The notes beneath the pieces were generated by a model. That model ran no database searches. It was not told where the DNA came from and worked only from the letters and a program-made list of their open reading frames with translations. The position numbers and the translations under genes were made by a program. Positions 1 through 6,181 of a stretch of DNA of 9,456 bases are shown one piece after another (the first letter of the stretch is position 1; each line of letters begins with the position of its first letter). The DNA comes from Gammaproteobacteria bacterium. Its GTDB lineage: Bacteria; Pseudomonadota; Gammaproteobacteria; UBA6429; Thiohalophilaceae. The stretch spans positions 1 to 9,456 of the forward strand of contig QILH01000227.1 in NCBI GenBank assembly GCA_003233255.1, written 5' to 3'.

Positions 1-1
1 T

Positions 2-1417
2 GATGAAGGTGATATCGCCCTGCATGCCATGCGCATACCGGGTACCAGCTTAACTCAGGCGGTAGAGATGCAAACTCTGCTGGAGGCACGCTTGCGTGAG
101 TTTCCCGAAGTGGCGCTTGTCTTTAGCAAACTAGGTACCGCCGAAGTGGCCACCGATCCGATGCCGCCCAATGTGGCCGATACGTTTATAATCATGAAGC
201 CAAGAAAAGACTGGCCGAATAAGAAAAAGACCAAGGCGCAATTAGTCCGGGAAATGGAAACGGTGGCCATGACCATACCGGGAAATCGTTATGAATTTAC
301 CCAGCCGATCCAGATGCGGTTTAATGAACTTATCGCTGGCGTGCGTTCAGATCTGGCGGTAAAAATTTATGGCGACGATTTAGATACCCTGGTTTCGTTA
401 GCTTCCGAAATTGAAAGCGTGCTGGCAACGATACCGGGTGCCGCCGATGTTCGCACTGAACAGGCAACCGGCCTACCGATGTTAACGGTAACGCCGAATC
501 GAGACCGCTTAAAATACTATGGGCTTGATGTGGCCAGTGTTCAGCAGGTATTGCGGACTTCAGTGGGAGGGGAAACGGTGAGCTATGTATTTGAAGGTGA
601 TCGACGTTTTGAACTGGTGGTTCGATTACCGGAGTCGCTTCGTTCTGATCTAAGCATTTTGAAACGGTTACCGATCCGCTTGCCTAAGGAAAATGATCGC
701 GAGGTTCGGGGGGATGCTGATTCACTGGGGGTGGCTTATCAACCGGCCGAGACTATCCCGTTAAGTGAAGTGGCTGATATTAAATATATTTTTGTAACCG
801 CCAATGTGCGGGGTCGAGATTTGGGCGGTTTTGTTAGCGAAGTACAGGATGCAGTGCAAAATCGCGTGCAAATTCCAGCGGGTTACTGGCTGGACTATGG
901 CGGCACCTTTGAGCAATTGATTTCTGCCACCAAACGTTTTTCTATCGTGGTGCCATTGACCTTGCTGATGATTTTTGTGCTGTTATTTATGGTTTTTAGC
1001 TCGGCAAAAGACGCCGCGTTGGTGTTTACCGGAGTACCTCTGGCTTTAACAGGGGGCGTCGCGGCATTGGCGCTGCGTGACTTACCGCTATCGATATCGG
1101 CGGCGGTGGGTTTTATCGCCCTGTCTGGTGTAGCGGTACTCAATGGTGTGGTAATGCTCTCGTTTATTCGTGATTTACGCGCAAAAGGCATTGCCCTTGA
1201 GCAAGCGGTATTCGAAGGTGCGATAATTCGATTGCGCCCGGTGTTAATGACGGCCTTAGTGGCAAGCCTGGGTTTTGTGCCGATGGCCTTTAACGTCGGC
1301 ACCGGTGCGGAAGTTCAACGCCCATTAGCAACCGTGGTCATTGGTGGCATTATTTCATCAACGCTTTTGACCTTGCTGGTATTACCTGTTCTATATCGGA
1401 TGGTTTATCGGAAGTAA
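2..1417 (+). CDS. Heavy-metal RND efflux pump (CzcA/CusA type), C-terminal part
   Basis: This is the inner-membrane proton-driven pump subunit of a tripartite metal or cation exporter (HME-RND family). The frame is open from base 2, so the gene starts outside the window; the first Met at 29 is internal, because the family motif EGDIAL precedes it and RIPGTSLTQAVEMQ follows it. About 470 of the usual ~1,040 residues are present. The second periplasmic porter region is recognisable by GVRSDLAVKIYGDD and by VFEGDRRFELVVRLPE. Five membrane helices follow (starting near FSIVVPLTLLMIF and ending PLATVVIGG...LPVLYRM), matching TM8-TM12. One oddity is that the segment usually reading like GPNQISRENGKRR just before VTANVRGRDLGGF is absent, about 15 residues short near 782-795. 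The C-terminus ends without a His- or Cys-rich tail. The gene is convergent with the tetR gene, with 5 bp between stop codons. The family is certain; the metal (Zn/Co/Cd versus Cu/Ag) cannot be told. Confidence 0.93.
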   Translation, partial: DEGDIALHAMRIPGTSLTQAVEMQTLLEARLREFPEVALVFSKLGTAEVATDPMPPNVADTFIIMKPRKDWPNKKKTKAQLVREMETVAMTIPGNRYEFTQPIQMRFNELIAGVRSDLAVKIYGDDLDTLVSLASEIESVLATIPGAADVRTEQATGLPMLTVTPNRDRLKYYGLDVASVQQVLRTSVGGETVSYVFEGDRRFELVVRLPESLRSDLSILKRLPIRLPKENDREVRGDADSLGVAYQPAETIPLSEVADIKYIFVTANVRGRDLGGFVSEVQDAVQNRVQIPAGYWLDYGGTFEQLISATKRFSIVVPLTLLMIFVLLFMVFSSAKDAALVFTGVPLALTGGVAALALRDLPLSISAAVGFIALSGVAVLNGVVMLSFIRDLRAKGIALEQAVFEGAIIRLRPVLMTALVASLGFVPMAFNVGTGAEVQRPLATVVIGGIISSTLLTLLVLPVLYRMVYRK

Positions 1418-1422
1418 CTTAA

Positions 1423-2007
1423 TTATTGATGAATCAATCGAAAGACAAGTTCAATATTATCGAACAGTTTCTTTTCACTAATTTTGGTTTTGGATTGCAC
1501 CATCAAACCCTGTAGGTGCGTGTTAAGCAGTTGTGCGGTTATATGCACGTCGATATCGGATTTAAGTTCGTCATGATCAACTGCACGTTGGATCATTTCG
1601 GTAAACATGTCTTCAAATTGCTGCCATACACCACGAATCTTTTTAGCCAGTTCCTGATCATGCACACCCAGTTCTACTGCGGTGTTATTAATAAAACAGC
1701 CATGAAATCCCTCTTGCTGACTGCTCAAGACGATATTTTGAAATAATGTTCGTAAAATTTCCAGCGCGGGTCCTGGCTGCTTAAGTGCCTGCTTGAATAG
1801 ATCGAGAGTGCTATCAATGTACCGATCCATACTGGCAACGTAGAGGTCGTATTTGTTGCCATAAGTTTGGTACAGGCTCGCTCGATTTATGCCCATGGCA
1901 TTAACCAGTTCCTGCATTGAGGTGGATTCATAGCCCTTCATCCAGAATAGCTGTAAAGCTATGTCTAGCGTCTGATCCTGGTCAAATTGTTTCGTGGGTC
2001 CTGCCAT
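1423..2007 (-). CDS. TetR/AcrR-family transcriptional regulator
   Basis: A 194-residue one-component repressor of normal TetR length. The N-terminal DNA-binding helices lie at about residues 10-56, with the helix-turn-helix TSMQELVNAMGINRASLYQ followed by TYGNKYDLY, the typical start of helix 4. The C-terminal ligand domain contains GFHGCFINNTAVELG. Its cysteine, about residue 104, is the only one in the protein. In the related regulator NemR a cysteine near this position is redox/electrophile reactive, so an electrophile- or oxidant-responsive role is possible but is inference. The ATG at 2005-2007 is the first in frame. Upstream is a hairpin (2016-2039), then the region shared with the divergent cupin gene. 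The two palindromes at 2134-2170 are its likely operators, so it probably represses the cupin gene and perhaps itself. It may also affect the pump, but the pump gene is convergent and its promoter is not in view. Confidence 0.9.
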   Translation of the reverse strand: MAGPTKQFDQDQTLDIALQLFWMKGYESTSMQELVNAMGINRASLYQTYGNKYDLYVASMDRYIDSTLDLFKQALKQPGPALEILRTLFQNIVLSSQQEGFHGCFINNTAVELGVHDQELAKKIRGVWQQFEDMFTEMIQRAVDHDELKSDIDVHITAQLLNTHLQGLMVQSKTKISEKKLFDNIELVFRLIHQ

Positions 2008-2015
2008 AACGTGAT

Positions 2016-2039
2016 CATGCCATGCTCGGACATGGCATG
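2016..2039. promoter_or_regulatory. Perfect inverted repeat in the tetR 5' leader
   Basis: Arms CATGCCATG (2016-2024) and CATGGCATG (2031-2039) are perfect reverse complements around the 6-base loop CTCGGA. The repeat lies 8 bp upstream of the tetR ATG. The octamer CATGCTCG also occurs twice here as a direct repeat (2021-2028 and 2036-2043). On the + strand a short T-rich stretch follows (CTCGTTTTTATTT), so it could act as a weak terminator for transcripts running toward the cupin gene. On the minus strand it would form a hairpin close to the tetR ribosome-binding site, where no good Shine-Dalgarno is visible. It does not resemble the cupin operators, so it is not an obvious TetR site. The function is unknown. 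Confidence 0.5.
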
Positions 2040-2114
2040 CTCGTTTTTATTTGCACTATTAGTACTTAAATAACAATAAGTTAGGTAACCCGTTAAAAGA
2101 TTCCCTAAAAGCTG

Positions 2115-2143
2115 TTGACTTAAACCGGCTAAAATGGAACGAT
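2115..2143 (+). promoter_or_regulatory. Candidate promoter of the cupin gene
   Basis: TTGACT at 2115-2120 is a good sigma-70 -35 box. A 17-bp spacer places the -10 at 2138-2143 (AACGAT), a weak match that sits inside the first operator palindrome. Transcription would begin near 2150 and leave a leader of about 55 bases. A repressor bound at 2134-2170 would cover the -10 and the start site, which fits repression by the divergent TetR protein. The -35 is convincing by eye; the -10 is not. Confidence 0.45.
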
Positions 2144-2151
2144 CGTTCCAT
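2134..2151. promoter_or_regulatory. TetR-type operator 1 (perfect 18-bp palindrome)
   Basis: ATGGAACGATCGTTCCAT is a perfect palindrome, with symmetric half-sites ATGGAACGA/TCGTTCCAT. Length and symmetry are typical of TetR dimers. It overlaps the presumed -10 of the cupin gene and lies in the intergenic region divergent from a tetR gene. Assigning it to that regulator is inference from position. Confidence 0.8.
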
Positions 2152-2152
2152 C

Positions 2153-2170
2153 ATGGAACAAACGTTCTAT
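2153..2170. promoter_or_regulatory. TetR-type operator 2 (imperfect copy)
   Basis: ATGGAACAAACGTTCTAT matches operator 1 at 15 of 18 positions and keeps the outer ATGGAAC and the GTTC core. Centre-to-centre distance is 19 bp, close to two helical turns, so two dimers could sit on nearly the same face of the DNA. The less symmetric right half suggests weaker affinity than operator 1. A start codon at 2134 would place these operators inside the coding region, which supports the downstream cupin start at 2206. Confidence 0.7.
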
Positions 2171-2205
2171 GTGGGATTATAGCAAACAAACGGAGGAGAG
2201 CAGTA

Positions 2206-2634
2206 ATGACCAACTATCAGACAAAGGACATCGGTGAACTACAGGGCCTGAGCCAATACGTATTTGCCCCCGAAGGCATCCCCATTCGCCTGGAGGGAAA
2301 GTTATTTCTCGCTGACCTGTTGGGCATCAGCTCAATGGAGATCTCATTGAATAAAAACGAGGCAGGCACCGGCATGGAATTCTTTCACAAACACACCAAC
2401 CACGAGGAAATTTATCTGTTTCTGGCCGGGCAAGGTGAAATGAGTATCGATGGGAAAATTGTGCCCGTCAAAGAAGGCACGGTGGTGAACCTCAAACCAG
2501 ATGCGGTGCGCTCATGGTGGAATACCGGCAAGACCGATTTGATCTACATCGTCATGCAGGCTCCGATCAATGGTATGAAAGCCACGGCGCTTGAAGATGG
2601 TCAGGTGCTCGAAGGTAAAGTGCCCTGGAAATAA
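2206..2634 (+). CDS. Small cupin-domain protein, probable TetR target
   Basis: A 142-residue single-domain cupin, probably cytoplasmic because no signal peptide is visible. The start at 2206 is chosen because GGAGGAG (2192-2198) lies 7 bases upstream; an ATG at 2134 in the same frame lies within the operator. Cupin motif 1 is seen as FFHKHTNHEEIYLFLAGQGE, with H61, H63 and E67/E68 as likely metal ligands, followed by the turn SIDGKIVPVKEG. Motif 2 reads LKPDAVRSWWNTG. The position that usually holds the fourth metal-binding histidine is R102, so metal binding may be altered or lost. Small cupins of this kind can be dioxygenases, isomerases or sugar-binding proteins, and the substrate cannot be deduced. 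The promoter carries two TetR operators and the regulator gene is divergent, so expression is likely induced by the TetR ligand. The fold is certain and the function unknown. Confidence 0.88.
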   Translation: MTNYQTKDIGELQGLSQYVFAPEGIPIRLEGKLFLADLLGISSMEISLNKNEAGTGMEFFHKHTNHEEIYLFLAGQGEMSIDGKIVPVKEGTVVNLKPDAVRSWWNTGKTDLIYIVMQAPINGMKATALEDGQVLEGKVPWK

Positions 2635-2683
2635 ATTTACAGGTAAATATGCTCGGCTTGATTCGGGCTTAGCCTGATTGACA

Positions 2684-2720
2684 TCATTGCGAGGCCAGTT
2701 AAAGTCTGGCGTCGCAATGA
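2684..2720. repeat. REP-like 37-bp palindrome between convergent genes
   Basis: The arms pair TCATTGCGA with TCGCAATGA and GCCAG with CTGGC, with one G/G mismatch, around the loop TTAAAGT. The stem is therefore 14 of 15 positions paired. No T-run follows on either strand, so it is not a classical intrinsic terminator, although it lies exactly between the convergent cupin and thioredoxin-like genes. TCATTGCGA...GCAATGA palindromes are reminiscent of dispersed REP-type elements in many bacterial genomes. Whether this one is repeated elsewhere cannot be seen here. Confidence 0.6.
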
Positions 2721-2730
2721 AAGGCGGTGT

Positions 2731-3669
2731 TTATTCTGCGGGCTCGGTGGTAGCGAGTGATTTTAGTTTTTTTTGTAATTTTTGCGTATCGTTAAATTGG
2801 TCGGTGCGAAAAATTTCTTTGCCATTTTTAAAGGCAATCAGGGTTGGAAACGTGTCCACTTTAAAATCAAAAAAATGTTCATTGGTACTATCGACCCACA
2901 TTGGAAACGGTACATTGTATTTTTTCTTATAATCATTTAGCTCATCTTCACCCGTCCACAGGCGGGTCAACACACCTTGCCACTGATAGGCACTGAACTT
3001 TTTTGATAAATAGTTAACGGTTTTTTGTGCGTGGATGCATTTACTGGACATATTGGGGCGTGATTTTTCCAGATACCAGTCACACCATGCCGAGGTGAAA
3101 TACAACAGCGTGGGTTTGTTGTCGCGCAAATTAAAAAGATGTTTTTTCGTCGGTCCTTTGTTAAGGCTAATCGCTTTAATATTTTCAGATTGCCCTGCGG
3201 CCATAAGTTTAAGTTTATTGTCGAGTTCGGCCGAAGCGTCGTGTCCGGTGTGAATGATTTTGCCCTCTTTATTAATCAGCACATGATAAGGCGTGGCACG
3301 AAGATTAAAAGCCTGCGATAACTCTGCACCTTGCTCCATTATGATCGGCATCGTTAACTGAAATTCCTGCTGAGTTATTTTAATGGCTTCCAGGCTGTCA
3401 TTCATATTGATATTGATGGCGATGGTTTCAACACTATTTCCATATTGTTCAAAACTTTTTTGCAGGTGTGGCATTTGCTTACGGCAGGGAATACACCAGG
3501 TGGCCCAGAATTTTAAATACACCGGTTTGACACCAATAGTCTCATCCAGATTAATTATTTTACCGTCTATAGATTTAACGGTTTTAGTTGTTAACCCGGT
3601 TATTTCCGCATTGGCTGGCAGGCTGTAGAAAAAAATAACAGCAATAAATAAAAATATTGATTTAGTCAT
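2731..3669 (-). CDS. Exported protein with two thioredoxin-like domains (TlpA-like)
   Basis: A 312-residue protein with a Sec signal peptide (MTKSIFLFIAVIFFYSLPANA, likely cut after residue 21), so periplasmic. The start at 3669 is preferred because AGGTGG precedes it at good spacing; the in-frame GTG at 3678 has no such site. Domain 1 (about residues 25-160) is a TlpA/ResA-like thioredoxin fold with the redox motif WCIPC (Cys59, Cys62) and a cis-proline at ATPY (Pro127). This is typical of proteins that reduce or isomerise disulfides or serve cytochrome maturation. Domain 2 (about 170-305) has a second thioredoxin fold beginning LLYFTSAWCDWY, with Cys196 and Cys211 far apart instead of CxxC, and a cis-proline at TFPTLIAF. 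The second domain may bind metal or a partner cysteine rather than act as a classical reductase. The gene is divergent from the araC-type gene and convergent with the cupin gene. The redox partner is unknown. Confidence 0.85.
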   Translation of the reverse strand: MTKSIFLFIAVIFFYSLPANAEITGLTTKTVKSIDGKIINLDETIGVKPVYLKFWATWCIPCRKQMPHLQKSFEQYGNSVETIAININMNDSLEAIKITQQEFQLTMPIIMEQGAELSQAFNLRATPYHVLINKEGKIIHTGHDASAELDNKLKLMAAGQSENIKAISLNKGPTKKHLFNLRDNKPTLLYFTSAWCDWYLEKSRPNMSSKCIHAQKTVNYLSKKFSAYQWQGVLTRLWTGEDELNDYKKKYNVPFPMWVDSTNEHFFDFKVDTFPTLIAFKNGKEIFRTDQFNDTQKLQKKLKSLATTEPAE

Positions 3670-3684
3670 ACTCGCCACCTGTTT

Positions 3685-3720
3685 ATTATGTTGGACATAA
3701 TGCTAATGCGGTTTTATAAG
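3685..3720 (+). promoter_or_regulatory. Candidate araC-gene promoter with overlapping inverted repeat
   Basis: TTGGAC (3691-3696) and TATAAG (3715-3720), separated by 18 bp, form a plausible sigma-70 promoter reading toward the AraC-family gene, with transcription starting about 3727. The inverted repeat ATTATGT-TGG-ACATAAT (3685-3701, perfect 7-bp arms) covers the -35 box. It lies only 15 bp upstream of the divergent thioredoxin-like gene start, so a bound regulator could influence both genes. No experimental support is available. Confidence 0.45.
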
Positions 3721-3763
3721 TGCTGTATTGTATATTTCCGACAAACTGTATAGATTTAAGTTC

Positions 3764-4600
3764 ATGAGCCATAGAATGAGAATCAAACTTGAACACCTCG
3801 GTTTTGTTCGTGTTGAACCCGATCAGTCACTTGCGGCCTATGTCGATAGCTACTGGTTTATAGATGCACGCTGTTGCAACCCACATGGTTTTCAGGAATT
3901 TCTGCATCCAGATGGTGGTATGGGTTTTATTTTTAATTATGGCGATAGCCTGTCTTTCGATGGTCAAATCGAAAAGAATGACGCCAGTTTAGATGGTACT
4001 AGTACTAAATCAACTCATTTAGTCCTAACTGAAAACATTAAGGCGGTGGGGATTCGCTTTAAGCCCGCAGGGGCTTCCGTGTTTTTTGATATGCCTTTAC
4101 ATGAATTCAAAGACCAACGAGTCAGTATGCGTGATCTAAATTCCATCCAGTTTGAAAATTTATACGATCAAATTTCACAACACAAAAGTCTACGGGCTAA
4201 AGTCTCGATCATTGAAAAGGTATTACATAAAATTCGCCGAGCGGATGGAATCATCTCGACTCGTTTACTGAGTGCGATACACCATCTGAAAGAAAGCCAG
4301 GGTCAGATAGCATTAGATTCTCTATCACAACGGCTCAACATGAGTCAGAGAAATCTGCAACGCCTGTTTAACGCGCAACTTGGTATGACGGCGGGTGAGT
4401 ATACAAAAATCTGCCGTGCTGAACAGGCGCGTACCCTGTTAAAGAAAACTAAATTACCACTGGCCGAGGCGGCATATAAACTAGGTTATTACGATCAGGC
4501 ACATTTTATTAAAAGCTTCAAATCGGTCGTGGGGATTACGCCGGGTCAGTATCAAACCTGTCGCCGAGGTAAATCATCATCAATCGATGGCAGAATATAA
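3764..4600 (+). CDS. AraC-family transcriptional regulator
   Basis: A 278-residue regulator. The C-terminal ~95 residues form the AraC double helix-turn-helix. Helix set 1 reads IALDSLSQRLNMSQRNLQRL; the family signature follows as AYKLGYYDQAHFIKSFKSVV with GITPGQY. The N-terminal ~170 residues contain LEHLGFVRVEPDQSLAAYVD, SYWFID and FLHPDGGMGFIFNYGD, which resemble the sensor region (DUF6597-like) of many one-component AraC proteins. No ligand is predictable. The ATG at 3764 is chosen over a TTG at 3728, because the latter would fall at the predicted transcription start; an ATG at 3776 is an alternative. Shine-Dalgarno signals are weak for all three. The gene is divergent from the thioredoxin-like gene, which is therefore a candidate target. 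It ends opposite the terminator of the following minus-strand gene. Confidence 0.88.
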   Translation: MSHRMRIKLEHLGFVRVEPDQSLAAYVDSYWFIDARCCNPHGFQEFLHPDGGMGFIFNYGDSLSFDGQIEKNDASLDGTSTKSTHLVLTENIKAVGIRFKPAGASVFFDMPLHEFKDQRVSMRDLNSIQFENLYDQISQHKSLRAKVSIIEKVLHKIRRADGIISTRLLSAIHHLKESQGQIALDSLSQRLNMSQRNLQRLFNAQLGMTAGEYTKICRAEQARTLLKKTKLPLAEAAYKLGYYDQAHFIKSFKSVVGITPGQYQTCRRGKSSSIDGRI

Positions 4601-4679
4601 CAACTCATCGACCGCTGTTCGATATAATTTTAGTGACTCTGATATTAAACATGATGACCAATATTTCCTGGATAACAGA

Positions 4680-4716
4680 CAAAAAAAAGCCCGCTTCGAT
4701 AAAATCGAAGCGGGCT
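4680..4716 (-). terminator. Intrinsic terminator of the minus-strand lipoprotein gene
   Basis: Perfect 13-bp arms AGCCCGCTTCGAT (4688-4700) and ATCGAAGCGGGCT (4704-4716) enclose the loop AAA. Read on the minus strand, the GC-rich stem is followed by eight T residues, the classic rho-independent layout. It lies 16 bp past the stop codon of the 4733-5959 gene. On the + strand only ATTTAAA follows, so termination of the convergent araC-type transcript would be weaker but is possible. Confidence 0.92.
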
Positions 4717-4732
4717 ATTTAAACGAGCTAAA

Positions 4733-5959
4733 TTACTCTGGCTCTACTTTTTCAGGCGTAATGCTGGTAGGAGCCTGGTCTGTGAGCGGTGCGATAACCA
4801 GGGTACTGTCGACACCATCACAATCTTGATCAATACCATCATCGAACACTTCGATTGCCGTTGGGTAGATGGTGTTATCGGTGTCATCACAGTCACGGTT
4901 TGCATTTCTATTTTGACTGTAGTAACCGTCTCCATCCAGATCCTGGCCATAATCTTCAGAGCCGATTACGCGATGGGCACCGGTGGCATCTGAGCCAAAT
5001 AGTCTGACATAAAAGGTCATTGGGCTAGCGGTGGTGTTTTCCATCGTTGCTGAACCTACTGGCGTTGCGGCATCTGCTTCGAGGTAAGCAATGGCGGCCG
5101 TTCCAGCATTTGCAACTGGGATGGTTCGGATTCTTACCGCAGAGTTTGGCGCAACCGTAACGGTGAACCAGTCTTCATCGGCGGCATCATGCAAGGTGCG
5201 GGCATTGTCCATAAAGACGGCATCGCGATACTGGATTTCACGATAATAGCCGGTGAAGGCGGTCATTTCACGTGCCTGGGCTGGGGTATTATCCACTTAT
5301 GCACTGTCGGGCGTGGTGCTGGCCAAACGGTCAACGCCACTGCAGTTTTGATCAATACCGTCACCCGCAATTTCTGGCGCAGTGGGGTAAATGGTGGCAT
5401 CTGCTTCATCGCAGTCATAATAACTGGAATAGTTGTCGCCATCCGCATCCGTAAATACACGAACGCCAATGGTATATCGAGCAACGCCAAATGTTGTATT
5501 AAAGGCACGTACCATTACATAATAAGTACCACTTACGGCTGGCGTGTATCGTAGATTGCTGTCGTAGCCGATGTAATCATCGTCATTGTCGATCTCTGCC
5601 CCCATGTCATCGTATAAATATATATACACATCGCAGCTGGCGCAGATGTTGTTCGCTGAGAACTCGTACTCGGTGCCTGCGACCAGTTCGACGGCATAGT
5701 AATCTTGATCGCCCTGTGGCCAGATCGTGTTAACCGTGTTGTCGCCAACGGTGTGAGGGGTTGCCGTGGCAATCGAACCGTTATCGGCAGCGGAATCATT
5801 GGCATCCTGTCCAGTCGGGTAGTCCGATGGACCTGGCGCTCCACCGCCGCCACCGCCACCAGCGGGCGCACCACCACCGCCGCCACCACCACAGGCCGCT
5901 AAGCCTAAAAAAGCTAAAAGTAAAATTCCACCGATCGCGGTTTGTTTGAACATGTTCAT
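4733..5959 (-). pseudogene. Gly-rich lipoprotein with PPC and MopE-like repeats, split by TAA
   Basis: The frame encodes 407 residues plus one internal stop. The start at 5959 has AGGGAGA just upstream. A lipoprotein signal peptide ends in the lipobox LAAC (Cys23), followed by two runs of seven glycines, so surface or outer-membrane anchoring is expected. The first module is PPC-like (GDQDYYAVELVAGTEYEFSA ... SGTYYVMVRAF), followed by a MopE-like acidic repeat (DADGD...YDCDEADATIYPTAPEI ... DGIDQNCSGVD). A TAA at 5297-5299 then interrupts the frame. The same frame resumes with a second PPC-like module (DEDWFTVTV ... FYVRLFG) and a second MopE-like repeat (DLDGDGY ... RDCDDTDNTIYP ... DGIDQDCDGVD). 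The acidic repeats suggest calcium binding. No frameshift accompanies the stop and no Shine-Dalgarno precedes the GTG after it. This suggests a recent nonsense mutation, probably CAA to TAA, but two separate products or a sequencing error are possible. Ligand and role are unknown. Confidence 0.75.
5836..5893 (-). repeat. Glycine-codon tract in the lipoprotein linker
   Basis: GGN codons encode Gly7-Ala-Pro-Ala-Gly7-Ala-Pro-Gly directly after the lipidated cysteine. The two Gly7-Ala-Pro units look like an internal duplication and would be prone to slippage. Flexible linkers at this place are common in surface lipoproteins; shorter versions follow the lipobox of the other two lipoproteins in the window. 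Confidence 0.7.
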
Positions 5960-6013
5960 AGGATCTCCCTGACACAAGTCAGCTGTTATTAAGAGTTAGG
6001 TTTTTTATTAGGC

Positions 6014-6064
6014 CACTTATTATATGCTTATAAAATGTACACAAATAATACCATATTATAAGTG
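6014..6064. repeat. Long-spaced inverted repeat (13-bp arms)
   Basis: Arms CACTTATTATATG (6014-6026) and CATATTATAAGTG (6052-6064) pair at 12 of 13 positions across a 25-base AT-rich spacer. The repeat lies 55-105 bp upstream of the minus-strand lipoprotein start, so it may be an operator or hairpin in that promoter. AT-richness raises the chance of coincidence, but the length makes it notable. Confidence 0.45.
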
Positions 6065-6100
6065 ATGAGCATATTGGTAACGATTAAAAATCAACCATTC

Positions 6101-6117
6101 TGTCTATTATTTAGACA
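6101..6117. repeat. Short perfect inverted repeat (6-bp arms)
   Basis: TGTCTA (6101-6106) and TAGACA (6112-6117) flank TTATT. It is small enough to be chance. It is listed because it lies between two longer inverted repeats. There is no T-run, so it is not a terminator. Confidence 0.25.
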
Positions 6118-6138
6118 AAAAATAGAAAGATATTTAAA

Positions 6139-6181
6139 TTTCTATGCATAACTTAGATTAATCAGGACTAGTGCATAGAAA
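6139..6181. repeat. Long-spaced perfect inverted repeat (10-bp arms)
   Basis: TTTCTATGCA (6139-6148) and TGCATAGAAA (6172-6181) are perfect reverse complements separated by 23 bases. The spacing resembles that of the repeat at 6014-6064 although the sequence differs. It could be an operator, a hairpin, or the ends of a lost small element. No coding sequence lies between the arms. Confidence 0.4.

Noticed and set aside
895..1302. Minus-strand frame of 135 codons inside the RND gene
   Set aside because: It is antisense to strongly conserved transmembrane coding sequence, has low-complexity composition and no family resemblance.
1424..1445. Inverted repeat ATTGAT-GA-ATCAAT near the pump/tetR junction as a terminator
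   Set aside because: The stem is short and AT-rich, lacks a T-run and lies within the tetR coding end.
2134..2205. N-terminal extension of the cupin protein from an ATG at 2134
   Set aside because: These codons overlap the operators and the presumed -10, and a strong Shine-Dalgarno sits before the ATG at 2206.
2684..2720. Intrinsic terminator at the palindrome between cupin and thioredoxin-like genes
   Set aside because: No T-run follows on either strand, so it is listed as a REP-like repeat instead.
5189..5949. Several plus-strand frames opposite the Gly-rich lipoprotein
   Set aside because: Their Cys/His/Trp- or His/Arg-rich composition is that of antisense reading of repeated Asp/Gly codons; the minus-strand modules explain the DNA.
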